The position numbers and the translations under genes were made by a program. The notes below the pieces were generated by a model, which searched no databases, was not told the origin of the DNA, and saw only the letters and a list, made by a program, of their open reading frames with translations. Positions 21,273-31,644 of a stretch of 64,000 bases of DNA are shown piece by piece. Each line of letters opens with the position of its first letter. The first letter of the stretch is position 1. Source of the DNA: Cyanophora paradoxa (lineage: Eukaryota; Glaucocystophyceae; Cyanophorales; Cyanophoraceae); the NCBI GenBank assembly GCA_004431415.1, contig QPMI01000059.1, forward strand, positions 1 through 64,000, given 5' to 3'.

Positions 21273-23147
21273 ATGCCGCCGAGGAAGCGCGTGCACAAGC
21301 AAGCGAATTCGAAGCAGTTGCAGACGACGGAGGCCATCGCGAATGCGGCGACGAACCTTCCAGGTCTAGAAGCGCTGGCGAATCTTGACCTCGAGCAGCT
21401 GCCCGGTGCGTGCGTGCGCGCTTGCCTGTACATGTGCCACGAAATTGACACGAAACTCGCAGATGACGTTCTTCTCGCCGTTTACCGCGGTGTAGTGCGA
21501 ACGGAAGGCGTCTGCGGGCTCGTCCGCTCCCTTGGAGCCGCTTCTCGACGCCTTCGGCATCTCTGTTGGCAGCCTGAGTTCTTCGAGGAGCCCGAGCTCG
21601 CGATCGGGGTGCGCTCGCACGCATGCACGCGGGGCTCGGGCTCACGTACACGCTGATCGCGCTCGCGACGTCGCAGCCCGCGCATTCGATAAGCATTCCC
21701 CTCCTCGAATCGTGTTTCAAGCACGCAGGAGTGCACGTCCGAAAGCTCTGCCTCAGCGGCGTTACCGTCGACGCGAAAAATGCGGAGAGCCATGAGTTCT
21801 TGTCGAACGTGCGCGCATATGAGATCGATCGGCTTGCGAATACTTTAATTTGCTTGCAGCTGCTGTGTCGGACGCCTGCGCTTACGCATCTCTCACTGGC
21901 GCACATGAACAGCCCGTTACCTTTGTCTCCAGCTGCAGCTGCGCATGCAGCATCTGCTGCGAGGAGGATCCAGACTGCTGCAGCGAATTCGAACAGGTCC
22001 GGGTCCGAATTCGAAGACGACTCCGCAGGATCCGATCCCGATTACTCCTCCGACGATGATTTCGGCGGCGTAAAGAGCACTGCGAGCTGGAAGCCGGTTT
22101 GACTATATATTATTTATTCAATACTGCGAAATATACATTCGCCCCGAAATCGAAGTGCGAACATTAATCTTCATGGTGCACGCGCATTCGCAAGCGCAGC
22201 TCGTTGCTTGGAAGCTGCCTGTGCCTCCTCTCAAGTCCCTCCACACTCTGAATCTTTCGGACATCATCCTTCCGTCGGATGCGCTGCGCGACGCCATCTC
22301 AGCCACCTGCGCAACCTTGCAATGTCTGATTCTCTCGTGCGCTATGTATTGCAATATAAGTATACGTAGACTCTGAGTCTCTGAGATCTGGAAGCTATCA
22401 AGTATACGTATAATTATAAATTATCTTCTAACTCTGACCGCGTCTTCGGCACGACAGCAACACCCTTGTCAGCCGACCACTCCGCACAAGCAGGGGGTTC
22501 ATGGGCTACGACGACGAGGACGAGGAGGGGACGCACTGGTCATCGGTCCTCTTTCCCCTTTCCAAGATGAAGCGCAAGTGAGCCATATATGCATTCTAAA
22601 TGCTTCAATATTATATAGTACTAGTGTTGCATTGTTTGACCTGCGCCTTGCAGGTTGCCGAATTTGCGCGTCTTGGACTTATCGCACGCGATCGTGGATG
22701 CCGACGCACTCGTCTCTTTCGTGAATAAGCACGCATCGCTCTCCGAACTCTATCTGGTGCTCCTGGGTTGCTCGAATTCGAAGCTGGCAACAGCATTCAA
22801 CTGTCAATATATATACAATTCAATTGCATAAGCTTAAGATGACGCCGACCGGCCCGGCACGCGCAGGCCGAGCTCCGACAACCTCCGGACGATGATGATA
22901 TGGGACCCGAGGACTGGGCCGAGTCCGTCTTATATTTCGCTAGCGCTGAAATATTAATTGCAATTGGGAATTCGAGGAATTCGAGAGCGGTAATGATTAT
23001 GACCGCAGTTTTGTGTGCCTGGAGTCCTGGTACTCGTCCGAGTACTCGTCCACCTTCGCACGCTTCAAGAAGAGAGCCGCGCTCACGATATTCGACAGCG
23101 ACATGTACAGCCAGGCCCGTACTTTGCGCTTGCAATTGTATATATAA
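21273..23147 (+). CDS. Leucine-rich-repeat protein (full gene at end of cassette array)
   Basis: Exons read 21273-21608, 21677-21808, 21860-22069, 22200-22336, 22458-22577, 22654-22756, about 22842-22920 and about 23024-23147, with matching phases. Exon 1 gives a basic N-terminus (MPPRKRVHKQ) and a helical region with LEQLPGACVRACLYM, possibly a degenerate F-box. LRR-type strands follow (VRKLCLSGVTV, LTHLSLAHMN, LHTLNLSDIILPSDALRDAI, LRVLDLSHAIVDADALVSF), resembling RNI-like LRRs, then an acidic/Ser stretch (EFEDDSAGSDPDYSSDDD) and a basic tail. Function is inferred as protein binding, perhaps ubiquitin-ligase adaptor work. Exon 1 and its upstream region are repeated ten more times upstream. 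It ends 56 bp before the first visible ankyrin exon. Confidence 0.75.
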
Positions 23148-23203
23148 TTATAACTATAATATATAATTGAATTCGAATTCTAACCGTTGAACGATCACCG
23201 CAG

Positions 23204-26200
23204 GCAAACGCGCTTTTCGGGGTCTCTGGCCGTCCGGAGACGTCGGCGCAGCCGCTGGAGAAGGCCGGGTCGCTTCTCACCGCTCTATCGCGCGTTTCCG
23301 GCGGCGCCTGCGCGGGTCTCGAAGCGCCGAATCGTGAAGGCCGGACCCCTTTTCTCAGTCCGTTTATACCCAATCGTGATCATTCGTCTGCTCTTATCTA
23401 AATTAAAATGCTTAGTAATGCTCCCCGTGCCCGCTCAGCTGCCGTCGAGAACGGGAACCTGGAGCTCGCCCGCCGCCTCAAAGAAGCCGGCGCCGACCCC
23501 TTGGCCACGTGTCGCCCGTATCCGCACTCCGCCGCCAGCTCCGCCAAGCGCTGGGTGCCATCGTTCTTGTTTTTAAATAGCTAATGTTGAACGCCGTTAA
23601 TAGCTGTAATATATATTGATTGCTCTAATCCGCCAATCCCTTTCAGGGCAGCCCGTTTCCGTTCTTCGCACCCCGCTTCGACACTCAAGATCGCAGCTAC
23701 TCCAAAAGTTCACGATCCATATCCATGTGTGCTTAAAGCTTAAGCTTGCGCCTTGGAGCGATTATTGTTCTTCCTTTGACAAATTCTGCATGCGCAGCTC
23801 TGAGACGCAAAAAGAGAGAGGCGCTTCGGCGTTGCACATTCTTGCAATGCGAGATCCGACCGCGGGGAACATCGATATCAACCCCACTGAGATCGCCGAG
23901 GTTCGAAGTGCTGGCCGCCATGGCCGGTCGGGAAGTCGTATATTGTATAAATTTATAATTAACGTTAGCTACATATATGGTCATCAAGCTTTGCATGACT
24001 TTCGCTGCTGCAGGAGCTCCGTTCTCTGGGGCTTGCTCGCCTCGCGAACGCGCGGACGCAGGCCGGGCAAGGCCCCCTGCACGTGCACGCCGCCCGCGGT
24101 TCCGCCTCCAAATTCGTCATCACTGCTCTTCTCGAACTCGGCTCCGATCCATTTCTGAAGGCACAAGCCCTTGAATTCATTTGAATATCGATCTCGCCTT
24201 GAGCGGCCTGTGCAGGATGCCGGTGGCGACAATGCCCTGTTTACTACCCTGCGCGAGTGCAGCGTCGACGTTGTCAAAGCACTGTTGAATGCACACCCGA
24301 GCCTTGTGCACACTACAGGTTCAATACGATTGAAATTTACGTTTAATTCGATGTCGACGTCTGACTCGAGCTCGGCGCTCGAGCTCGCGATCGGCTTTAA
24401 TTCGATGTCGACGTCTGACTCGGGTCGCGATTGCAGACGGGAGTGACCGCAGTCCGCTGACCTTCGAGCTGGCGAAGTCCGCTCCCAGCATGACAGCTCT
24501 AGCGGCCCTCGTCGATGCGGGGGCAGTCGAGTGGGGCGAGGATGCGGAATTCCTGCTTCGGCTCGCAACGGCGCCGGCGACACCGGGCGCTCCGTACCCC
24601 GAAGGCTGCGGGACCCTCGCCCGATCCATTCTGGCCCTCCCCGGCGCCGACCCTACGTCCATCTTTACAGCCCCGGAAGCCGGCCCGAACGCCCGTGACG
24701 CTAACGGCTGCACGCCGCTCATGACTGCCATTGCCGACGGCAACGAGGGCGCCTGGCGAACCCTTCTGGCGGCCCCGGGGGTCGACCTCGCCGCCCGCGA
24801 TCCAGCCGGCTTCACCGCCCTTCACTATCTGTTCTTTAATCTTTTTAATAATAATATGGATAGGTCTCTTAATGAAACGTTTTTTGTTATTTTGAGTATC
24901 CGTATTGTGTTGACAACGGGTAATAGTATTGTTATGATCTAAATGGTTCATATATTCCCTCCAAGGAAAATAAGTGATCAGATAAAAGTTCTTCACTACG
25001 CCGCCGAGTATGGCCTGAACAACGACAATGCCTCCGGGCCCCTTGCTTTCGGTGCCCTCCTTGATCTTGGCGTCGACGTCGACGTGAATGCCGTCACCCG
25101 AGCGGGGGAAACGGTCCTGCACCTCCTCCTCCAGAAAGAGACCACTGACACCTCGTTTGCAATGCTATCGAAACTCGTCGGTGCTTATAATTATATACAT
25201 ACGTTTAATCGATTCTCAGCGGTCCGTGCTTTGGTGAGCTGATCGGCCGCGGCCGCGACAGAGCGGAAGAAACTTGACCCCAACTTTGCGGACCCCCTCG
25301 GCCGCTCCCCGCTCTTCCTCGCCGCCAAGAACAGCAAGCGGTGGCTCTCCGTGGTAAAGGTTCGACTTTCTCAAGTATTACTCGACTGCGATATATATTA
25401 ATCGACGTCGACGTAAATATGCGCAGCTCCTCCTCAGTCTCCCCGACATCGATGTCAATGCAATTGCGGAGGGCGGACAGTGCGCATGCGCATGCGCTGC
25501 CTCGCATTTAATTTACTCCGCTGCTTGGTTAACGAAAACGCTTGCGCAGGACGCCGCTGTGGCACGCGTGTGCGGTGAGAGACTGGGAATTGGCGGAGCT
25601 GCTCCTGGGGGCCCCTGGGATCGACGTGCACCGCTCTCCGCCCGGCCATGTGTCCCCTATCTTTGTCGCCCTTCGTCCCACCACCACGGACGCCGCCGAT
25701 GCACATGCGTACGCCGATCGCGATAATTCAAATATTCCGGTGCTATATGCTGACGCCGACGTAATTATAAGCGTCGGCCACGGCCAGTGGCGATAGCGCG
25801 CATTCGTGAAGGCGCTTGTCGCTCGCGGCGTCCGTGCAGAAGAAGTCGACGAGTTCGGCGAGGGCGTCCTCCACTACGTGAGCTTAGCCAAAGCTTTTAA
25901 TTTTATGCGTATAATTTCGCTGCACAATCAATATTCGATTTTGCTGTCGCGGCTCTAATATAAGTGGGGCGGACGGCAGGCGGCGATGACACTGCGGGAG
26001 GACGCTCTGCCCGACGCCCTCGCCGCCGTCGGCGATATTCGCGCTGCATGCGCTTCAGGCACCGGGCAAGGCTCGCACCATGTTTCATTCGCGCCGGGGG
26101 TGCACGTGCCAGCCGCAGGCTCTTACTGCAAACGAACAGCTCAAACCCCCCTCATGCTCGCCTGCCATTGGGGGCGTTTCGAAGTCGCAAGACAGCTTCT

Positions 26201-27236
26201 TCCATTCTCAAATGCGGTTATGCAGGCGAGTCGGCGAGTCGAATGATGTCGATCTTAAGCTATAACTTTTTATTCGAAGTAATTAGATATTCGCCCTTCA
26301 ATTTATAGTATTTATGATCACCTTCACAGGACGTGGAAGGGAACGGGGCGCTGCACCTGAGCGCTGACTTCACAGGTGATGGCCTCGTTTTCCTGCGCGA
26401 GCTGCTGGGGGCCTGCCCCGCCGCCGCCCTCGCGCAAAATTGTGCACATGGGGCGAATAGCACGCCGCTCCACGTGCACGCGCTCCGGCAGCCGTGGACT
26501 TCGACGTCGACCGCCGCCGCCGAGCCTGATCCGGAAGTCGAGGAGGCGGCGCGGGCCTTTGTGGCCGTGTCCGACCTGCTCACCCTCGACGCCGCCGGCC
26601 GCACGCCCGTGCGCGCGCGCGCGCGCGAGCCTCCCCCCCCCCCCCCCCCCTCCCCCTCCCCCCGCCCCTCTCCCCCCCTCTCCCCGCCCCACGCCGTCGA
26701 CGTCGACGTCGACGTTGACGTCTGTCCATGTCCGCTCTGCAGCTGCACATCGCGGCAAAGGCGGCGGGGGTCGGCCCGCTCCTCCGCGCCATGCTGGAGT
26801 CTCCGAAGGCGGCTGCGGCGCTCTGCACGCAGGACACGCTCGGGGCGACGCCCCTCCAAGTCGGCTGCAGGGTGCATCAAAGCACATTAATCGTTGAACA
26901 TAATCCTTAAACTAATCTTTCTTTTGCAGCTCGGCCGGGCGGACGTTGTGGATGCGCTGCTGGAGGCGACCTACAGGACGGGGCGACGGCGGCCCTGGAG
27001 ATGCGCGACGCCTGGCCGTGGGAGATGAGCCCGAGGAGAGCGCCCCCGCCGCCCTCCGCCGCCTCTTCCGCGAGCGGGCGGCGGCCGCGGCGAACGCGCC
27101 GGCCGCGGCGCGCGGCCGGCCTGCAGAGCCAGACGAGGGCCCGGGTGTGGGCCCGGGGTCGGAAGGCCTAGCTATAGGCACGCTACCGAGCCTCGGCATC
27201 CCTTCGCCGGATGCGGTCCCCAATCCCAATCCCTAA
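23204..27236 (+). CDS. Ankyrin-repeat protein, multi-exon, 5' end unresolved
   Basis: At least thirteen exons encode ankyrin repeats: NREGRTPFLTAVENGNLELARRL joined across the intron 23358-23438, ERGASALHILAMRDP (~23820), GPLHVHAARGSASKFV (~24070), DNALFTTLRECSVDVVKALL (~24230), NGCTPLMTAIADGNEGAWRTLL (~24705), VLHYAAEYGL (~24990), GRSPLFLAAKNSKRW (~25300), TPLWHACAVRDWELAELLL (~25550), GEGVLHY (~25860), TPLMLACHWGRFEVARQLL (~26140), GNGALHLSADF (~26340) and LHIAAKAAGVGPLLRAML (~26740). No initiator ATG is clear before 23204; an ATG at 23408 lies in a probable intron. In the last exon (from 26930) the in-frame stop is at 27026-27028, but a neighbouring frame stays open with protein-like composition to 27236, so the end is uncertain. 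Confidence 0.75.
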
Positions 27237-27883
27237 TCATTGAATAAAGCTGTTGATATCGATCGCGATCACGTGCACGATGTTGTATGCTTGTAGCTGA
27301 AGACGCAAATCAGCTCTCGCGGTCCTGCAGCTGGAGACGCGAGGCCGGGACTTGCAGTTGCAATTGCCGGCCGCAGCTAGCGCACAACTCACCCTCGACT
27401 ATACTCGATCACAAAATCGATACAGTTTACTTCCGAAGTTCAGGAATTTAAATTGCATTCAACTCGCCGCGAAAGCTGGGGCCTGGGCCCGGCGGCCGGG
27501 CCAGGCCCCACAGGCCCCAGCTGCTGAACTGCGCACGCGCGCTAATTATATATAATTCATGATCATGCATTCATTAGCAATAGGGCCTGAGTGTTCATTC
27601 ATGCATGCATTCATTAGCAATAGGGCCTAATTATATATAATTCATGATCATGCATTCATTAGCATGATATATGATCAGGGTGTTCGAATTCATTAGCAAT
27701 AGGGCCTGAGCTCCGGATTTCGCACTGCGGCACGCGCATTGCCGTGTCAGCTGGTGCCGGCGCAATTAACTCTTCTACGCAGCTGCTTCTATCCCCAACG
27801 CAGCTGCCCCGTACTTCATTGATATTACAAGACAGGGCGCAGTCCGCCACCTCGTGCCACTTCGCTGCCAGGCTGTCCCTTCG
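27237..27883. other. Intergenic region with a small direct repeat
   Basis: The word gcattcattagcaatagg occurs at 27567 and 27607 and is partly repeated at 27687. An AT palindrome (aattatatataatt) is repeated alongside. This is convergent space between the ankyrin gene (+) and the FN3 gene (-). No coding region is visible. Confidence 0.5.
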
Positions 27884-30052
27884 CTAGCCTACGGCCCGCC
27901 CCCGGCCCCTCCTGCCGGGCTTCCTCCCCCCTCGAATCGCGCAAGCCACGCGGCCCGGACCTGCCCCGGCCCCGAAGATCAGGTGAGCGGGCCCGGGAGG
28001 GGGGTACAAACAAACAGCTCCCCGCACCTGCTCCCGCACCGCCGCAGGGTTCGCGTCGGCCTGCGCGGGGAGAGGAAAGTCAGATGGCTCGGATAGGAAA
28101 CCAGGGGGGTAGAGAGCAAGCAAGGGGGTACCTGCTTCGCGGCGAGCTTCTTGGGCGCTGCGCCCTTGCGCTTCGCCGCGCCCTCGCGCGGGGCCGCGGG
28201 CGTGGCGGGGACCGCGGCTGGAGGCTGAGCCGGTGCCGGCGCCGGCGCCGGGCGGGGTACAGAAGAGGACGCCGCCGCTGGCGCAGGCGCCGCCGCTGCC
28301 GCCGCCGTTCCTCCGCGGGTAACGCTTTCGGACGCTCCTGCGGCCTCTGCCTCCCCCTCCCCCTTCCGCTTCTTCCCCTTCTTCTTGGCCTCCAGCTCTG
28401 CGGGGGGTACCAGGTCGCGTCGGCGCGCAATCTCGTACCCCCCTCTGAGGTTTCGCGTACCCGCCGCCTGGGCGCGGAAGATCGCCTGCTTGTCCTCCTG
28501 CCCCATGTCCCCGAACGCAGCCTGTGAGGGACACCGTGCGTTAGAATCAGGGTAGGGGGGTAGAGGGGGAGGGGGGTACGGGCTCGCCTCGAGCAGGGCG
28601 TCCTCGCGGTCGCCCTTCCGCTTAGCCGCGCGCCGTCTCGCCGCCGCCGGCTTAGCCTCCTCTTCCTCCTGCCACAGGCGTTCTCCAGTTAGATCCGAGG
28701 GGGGTACGCGCGCTCTCTCCGCACCTTTTCCTCCCCCTCCCCCTCCCCCTCCGCCTCCGCTTCGGCTGCCGCTTCCGCCTCCGCCTCCGCCTCCGCCTCC
28801 GCGGCGGTCCCCAGGCGGTGCCCTTGCCCCTTGAACTTGCCTGCGGACGCGGGACGCGCGCGTCAAGACGGGCGAGGAAAAAAACAGCAGAGCGGCGTCG
28901 GGCGGGCAGGCGCACCCTTTCCCTTGCCCTTGCCCTTGCCCTTTCCTTTCTCCTTCTCCGCCTGCTCCTCCTTGGGCTTCATGGTGGTCATCCGCTCGCT
29001 CTGGGCAGCGGCGGCGGCCTCAGCTAGCGGCGGCTGCTGGGCGGGCGCTCGGGCTCGGGTTCGCGCGGGCGGGCGGCGCACGGGTTTACTGAAGGCGCCC
29101 CACCCGACTGCATTCTGCGGCGTCGATGCTCAGCGGCGGCGGCGCGGGACGCGCGGCGCGTGCCGCTCTCGACGACCTTTGCTCTGCGGACGGCGGCGAG
29201 GAGCGTGTCGGTGCGCTCTCGGCGGGCGCTGGGCGGGCGGCGCACTTGATGCGGAAGCGCATCTTCGACTGCGGCGGGAGCCCTTCCAACCTGTGGTACA
29301 TCGAGTAGGCCCCGCCGTGCTGGAGCTGCTTCTCTGCGGGGCGGGCCGGTGCTCGCGGAGCGCAAGCGGAGGCCGATCGAGGAGGCCCGAGCGAGCCGCG
29401 CATCGCATCGCACCGTCCACGATGTGCTCGACGATCGCAATCTCGCTCCAGTCGGCTTCGGACTGCGACGGCTCCAGGCGCATTTCCACCGCGTACTCCT
29501 GCAGCGGGTTCCCGTAGCATCGCCGCGGCGGCACCCACTGCGGCCGCGCGTCGGGCCGGGGCAGTCGGGCGAGAGAGGCGCGTACGTGGAGCTCGAGCCA
29601 CGTGGGGCCGCGCCGGTGGCACTGCGGCGGATCTGGAGGGTCGGGCGCCCGCCGGATGCGCATGTCTCGGTCCTCGGCGGCCATCCCTCGCCCGCGTTGG
29701 ATTCGTCGCTGTACCCGGGCGAGTCAGACCAACTTCGCATGAGCGCAGTCCTACGGCCTCGGGCCGCGTTCTCCGCCTCGCTGCTGCCACTCTCGACCAG
29801 CCGCAAGCGTCCGCCCGCCCTCCGCAGCCAGCAGCGCGAGAAGAGCACAGAGACCATCCGCCGGCGTACGCAGAGGATCCTGGACGCGTCGCGGTCGCCC
29901 GCCCGTCTCAGCTTTTCGTCGCGCGTCTCGAGCATGTCCGGCCGCGAGCCCGTCGATCTGGAGGCCGAGCCCGCCGAGCCCGGCGCGGGCTTTGCCTCGG
30001 CGGCGTCCGCGTCGGCTCCGAACTCCGGCGAAAGCTGGTCGAAGGTGCACAC
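27884..30052 (-). CDS. Fibronectin type III domain protein with Lys/Ala/Gly-rich tail
   Basis: One FN3 domain is split by an intron. About 29620-29413 gives LARLPRPDARPQWVPP, then YGNPLQEYAVEMRL and DWSEIAIVEHIVD. 29333-29246 gives YSMYHRLEGLPPQSKMRFRIK. W, PP, the YxVEM strand and the final L.GLPP....FRI are the expected FN3 pattern. Downstream on the minus strand come Lys/Gly- and Glu-rich low complexity, exon 28521-28461 (AAFGDMGQEDKQAIFRAQAA, faintly like the end of an HMG box), exon 28397-28132 (KKGKKRKGE..., GAAKRKGAAPKKLAAKQ) and a last exon 28060-27884. The N-terminus is the least certain; an ATG at 30052 opens a long frame. The 3' end has two broken copies near 7.6-9.3 kb. FN3 proteins usually mediate protein contacts; the role here is unknown. 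Confidence 0.65.
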
Positions 30053-30120
30053 AAGCGGTGCGTCTTGCAGCCCCGCGCCGGCGTGCCCTGGGAGCGTGAA
30101 TTCGAACTGACCGGGGAGCA

Positions 30121-31644
30121 GCGCTGTGCATCATCCCGCCAGAAGAGCTGTGGGAGCCGATCCAGTCGATCCGCCGCACGCACGACAAGCAGATCAACCG
30201 GTTCGACATTCGTTTGCGCTCGACCTCTAATCCCGGACCCGACCGACCTCGCTAGCGGGTCTTGCGTCTCCTACACCTAGGATTGCACTTTGACGCAATC
30301 TTTGCCCTGCCCTAACGATCCGTCTTCGTTCGCGGCCCCGCGCAGCTGGATGCCGCACATCAATGTCGCGTACCCCTTCTGCGGAGCCCGCTCCTTCCCC
30401 CGCGCGGCGGAGGCCCTCGCCACCGAGCTCGCATCCGTACCCCCCTTCCGCGTCCGCCTCGAGGCATTCGGCTACTTCGAGCACGGCGCGCGGTGAGCCG
30501 GGGCCGTACCCCCCCCCTCCCCCCTCAAGCATCTCCTCTAACCTGTACCCCTCAGGTCCAGCACCGTCTGGCTGCGCCCCGATGCGGACCCCCCCGGCTC
30601 CCTCCAGGCCCTGCAGGTCCCTTTCCGTACTCGCTACTCTGTTGTACCCCTACCCCTCCCTGATTCCTCCCCCCCCTGTCCAGGCCGCGGTCGTGCGGGC
30701 GATACCCCCCATGGACGATCTCTCGGCGCGCTTCGGGGAGTTCAGGCCGCACCTCTCCGTCGGCCAGTTCCGGGGCCGGGTGCCCTCCTTCCCCTTCGCG
30801 AATCCTGTACCCCCCCTCTCTTCTCATCCCCCCCTCTCCCAGCGGGACGCTGAGCAGGCGGCGGAGGGCTTCGCGCAGGGCTGGGGCGCCCTCGAGTGGG
30901 AGGTGCGATAATAAGATAAGACGTTTAGAACCACCGCCTTTATGAGCGGTTATTTCTACCTTTTTTACAATGTTTTAACGGCCCGAAGCCAGATTCGTCT
31001 AGACACCCGGGTCGGGCTTCGAATCCGAACGGGGACTATTTAGCTTTAGACTCCTTCCCCCGCTCCGCTCTCGATCCGAGGCCAGATTCATCGATATATA
31101 GCTAGACACCCGGGCTAGCCTTCGAATCCGAACGGGGACTGGATCTTTTGGTATGCATATGCAGCTTTAGACCCCTTTTGCTACGCTCTTGATCCGGGGC
31201 TCCAGCCTAGGGGCTCCGCCCCGCTCTCCATTCGCGCCGCCGTTACCTCTTTCTGCCCCCCTTCCCCCTTCCCCCCCTCCCCTCCCCCCCCCCCAACACA
31301 CCTCGAGATCTCCGCTCTAGATATGCGCTCTAGACTCAGTCCGAGATCGATGATTCCTCCCCCTAGCCTGCTTATCAAGATCTAAACTCATCCGAGATCG
31401 ATGATCCCTTTTTGTGCTAAGGGATGCATGCCTGAGGGCTCCAAGATTGCGCCATTGAAGCTCGCCCCGGCCCGCCCGGGCCACTCGCCGGGCCCTGCTC
31501 GTGCTCATGCTCATCTGATCTGATCTCTCCCCCCCCCAGGTGCGGGAGCTGCACATGATCGCTCGGGACGGGCCCGACGTCCCTTTCTCCGTCCGCGCCG
31601 CCGCGCCCCTGGGCGGGCGGGCCGCGCCGGCGCCCCGGCCCTAG
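30121..31644 (+). CDS. LENG9/AKAP7-like 2H phosphoesterase (2'-5' RNA ligase superfamily)
   Basis: Exons 30121-30200, 30346-30492, 30556-30616, 30684-30806, 30843-30902 and 31540-31644 join cleanly. The product reads ALCIIPPEELWEPIQSIRR, HDKQINRWMPHINVAYPF, FGYFEHGARSSTVWLRP, FRPHLSVGQFRG and ends VRAAAPLGGRAAPAPRP. The two H-containing motifs (HINV and HLSV) and the WMPHINxxYPF context are typical of eukaryotic LENG9-like members, which carry a 2'-5' RNA ligase/cyclic phosphodiesterase fold; the substrate is unknown. The 5' end is unresolved: an in-frame TGA lies just upstream and no ATG precedes the first motif, so an upstream exon likely joins at the cag before 30121. The last intron (30903-31539) holds AT-rich direct repeats (gacacccgg...ttcgaatccgaacgggg, twice). 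Confidence 0.8.
30995..31150 (+). repeat. Direct repeat in the last intron of the 2H gene
   Basis: A segment with agattc, agacacccggg and ttcgaatccgaacgggg, followed by ttagac and cccc-rich DNA, occurs twice, about 90-110 bp apart. It looks like a local tandem duplication within the intron. Confidence 0.6.

Larger units (their letters stand above)
9321..21608 (+). repeat. Array of eleven ~630-bp cassettes carrying upstream region plus exon 1 of an LRR gene
   Basis: Units start at 9321, 9952, 10583, 11213, 17206, 17834, 18463, 19094, 19724, 20354 and 20983, with periods of 628-631 bp. Each unit has about 290 bp of upstream sequence, including gctatatagc about 130 bp before the ATG, followed by a 336-nt exon 1 (MPPRKRVHKQ...) and its GTGCG donor. 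Units are nearly identical and differ by single-base indels. Unit 4 is split by two mobile elements (11404-13789 and 13863-16839). Only unit 11 joins downstream exons. The repeat edge lies five bases into intron 1. Confidence 0.97.

Noticed and set aside
28461-28521. HMG-box assignment for the FN3 gene's AAFGDMGQEDKQAIFRAQAA exon
   Set aside because: Only a short stretch resembles the end of an HMG box. The N-terminal half of such a domain is not visible.
29349-30110. Plus-strand 253-codon frame opposite the FN3 gene
   Set aside because: Composition is Arg/Pro-rich without motifs, while the minus strand shows a clear FN3 pattern in the same place.
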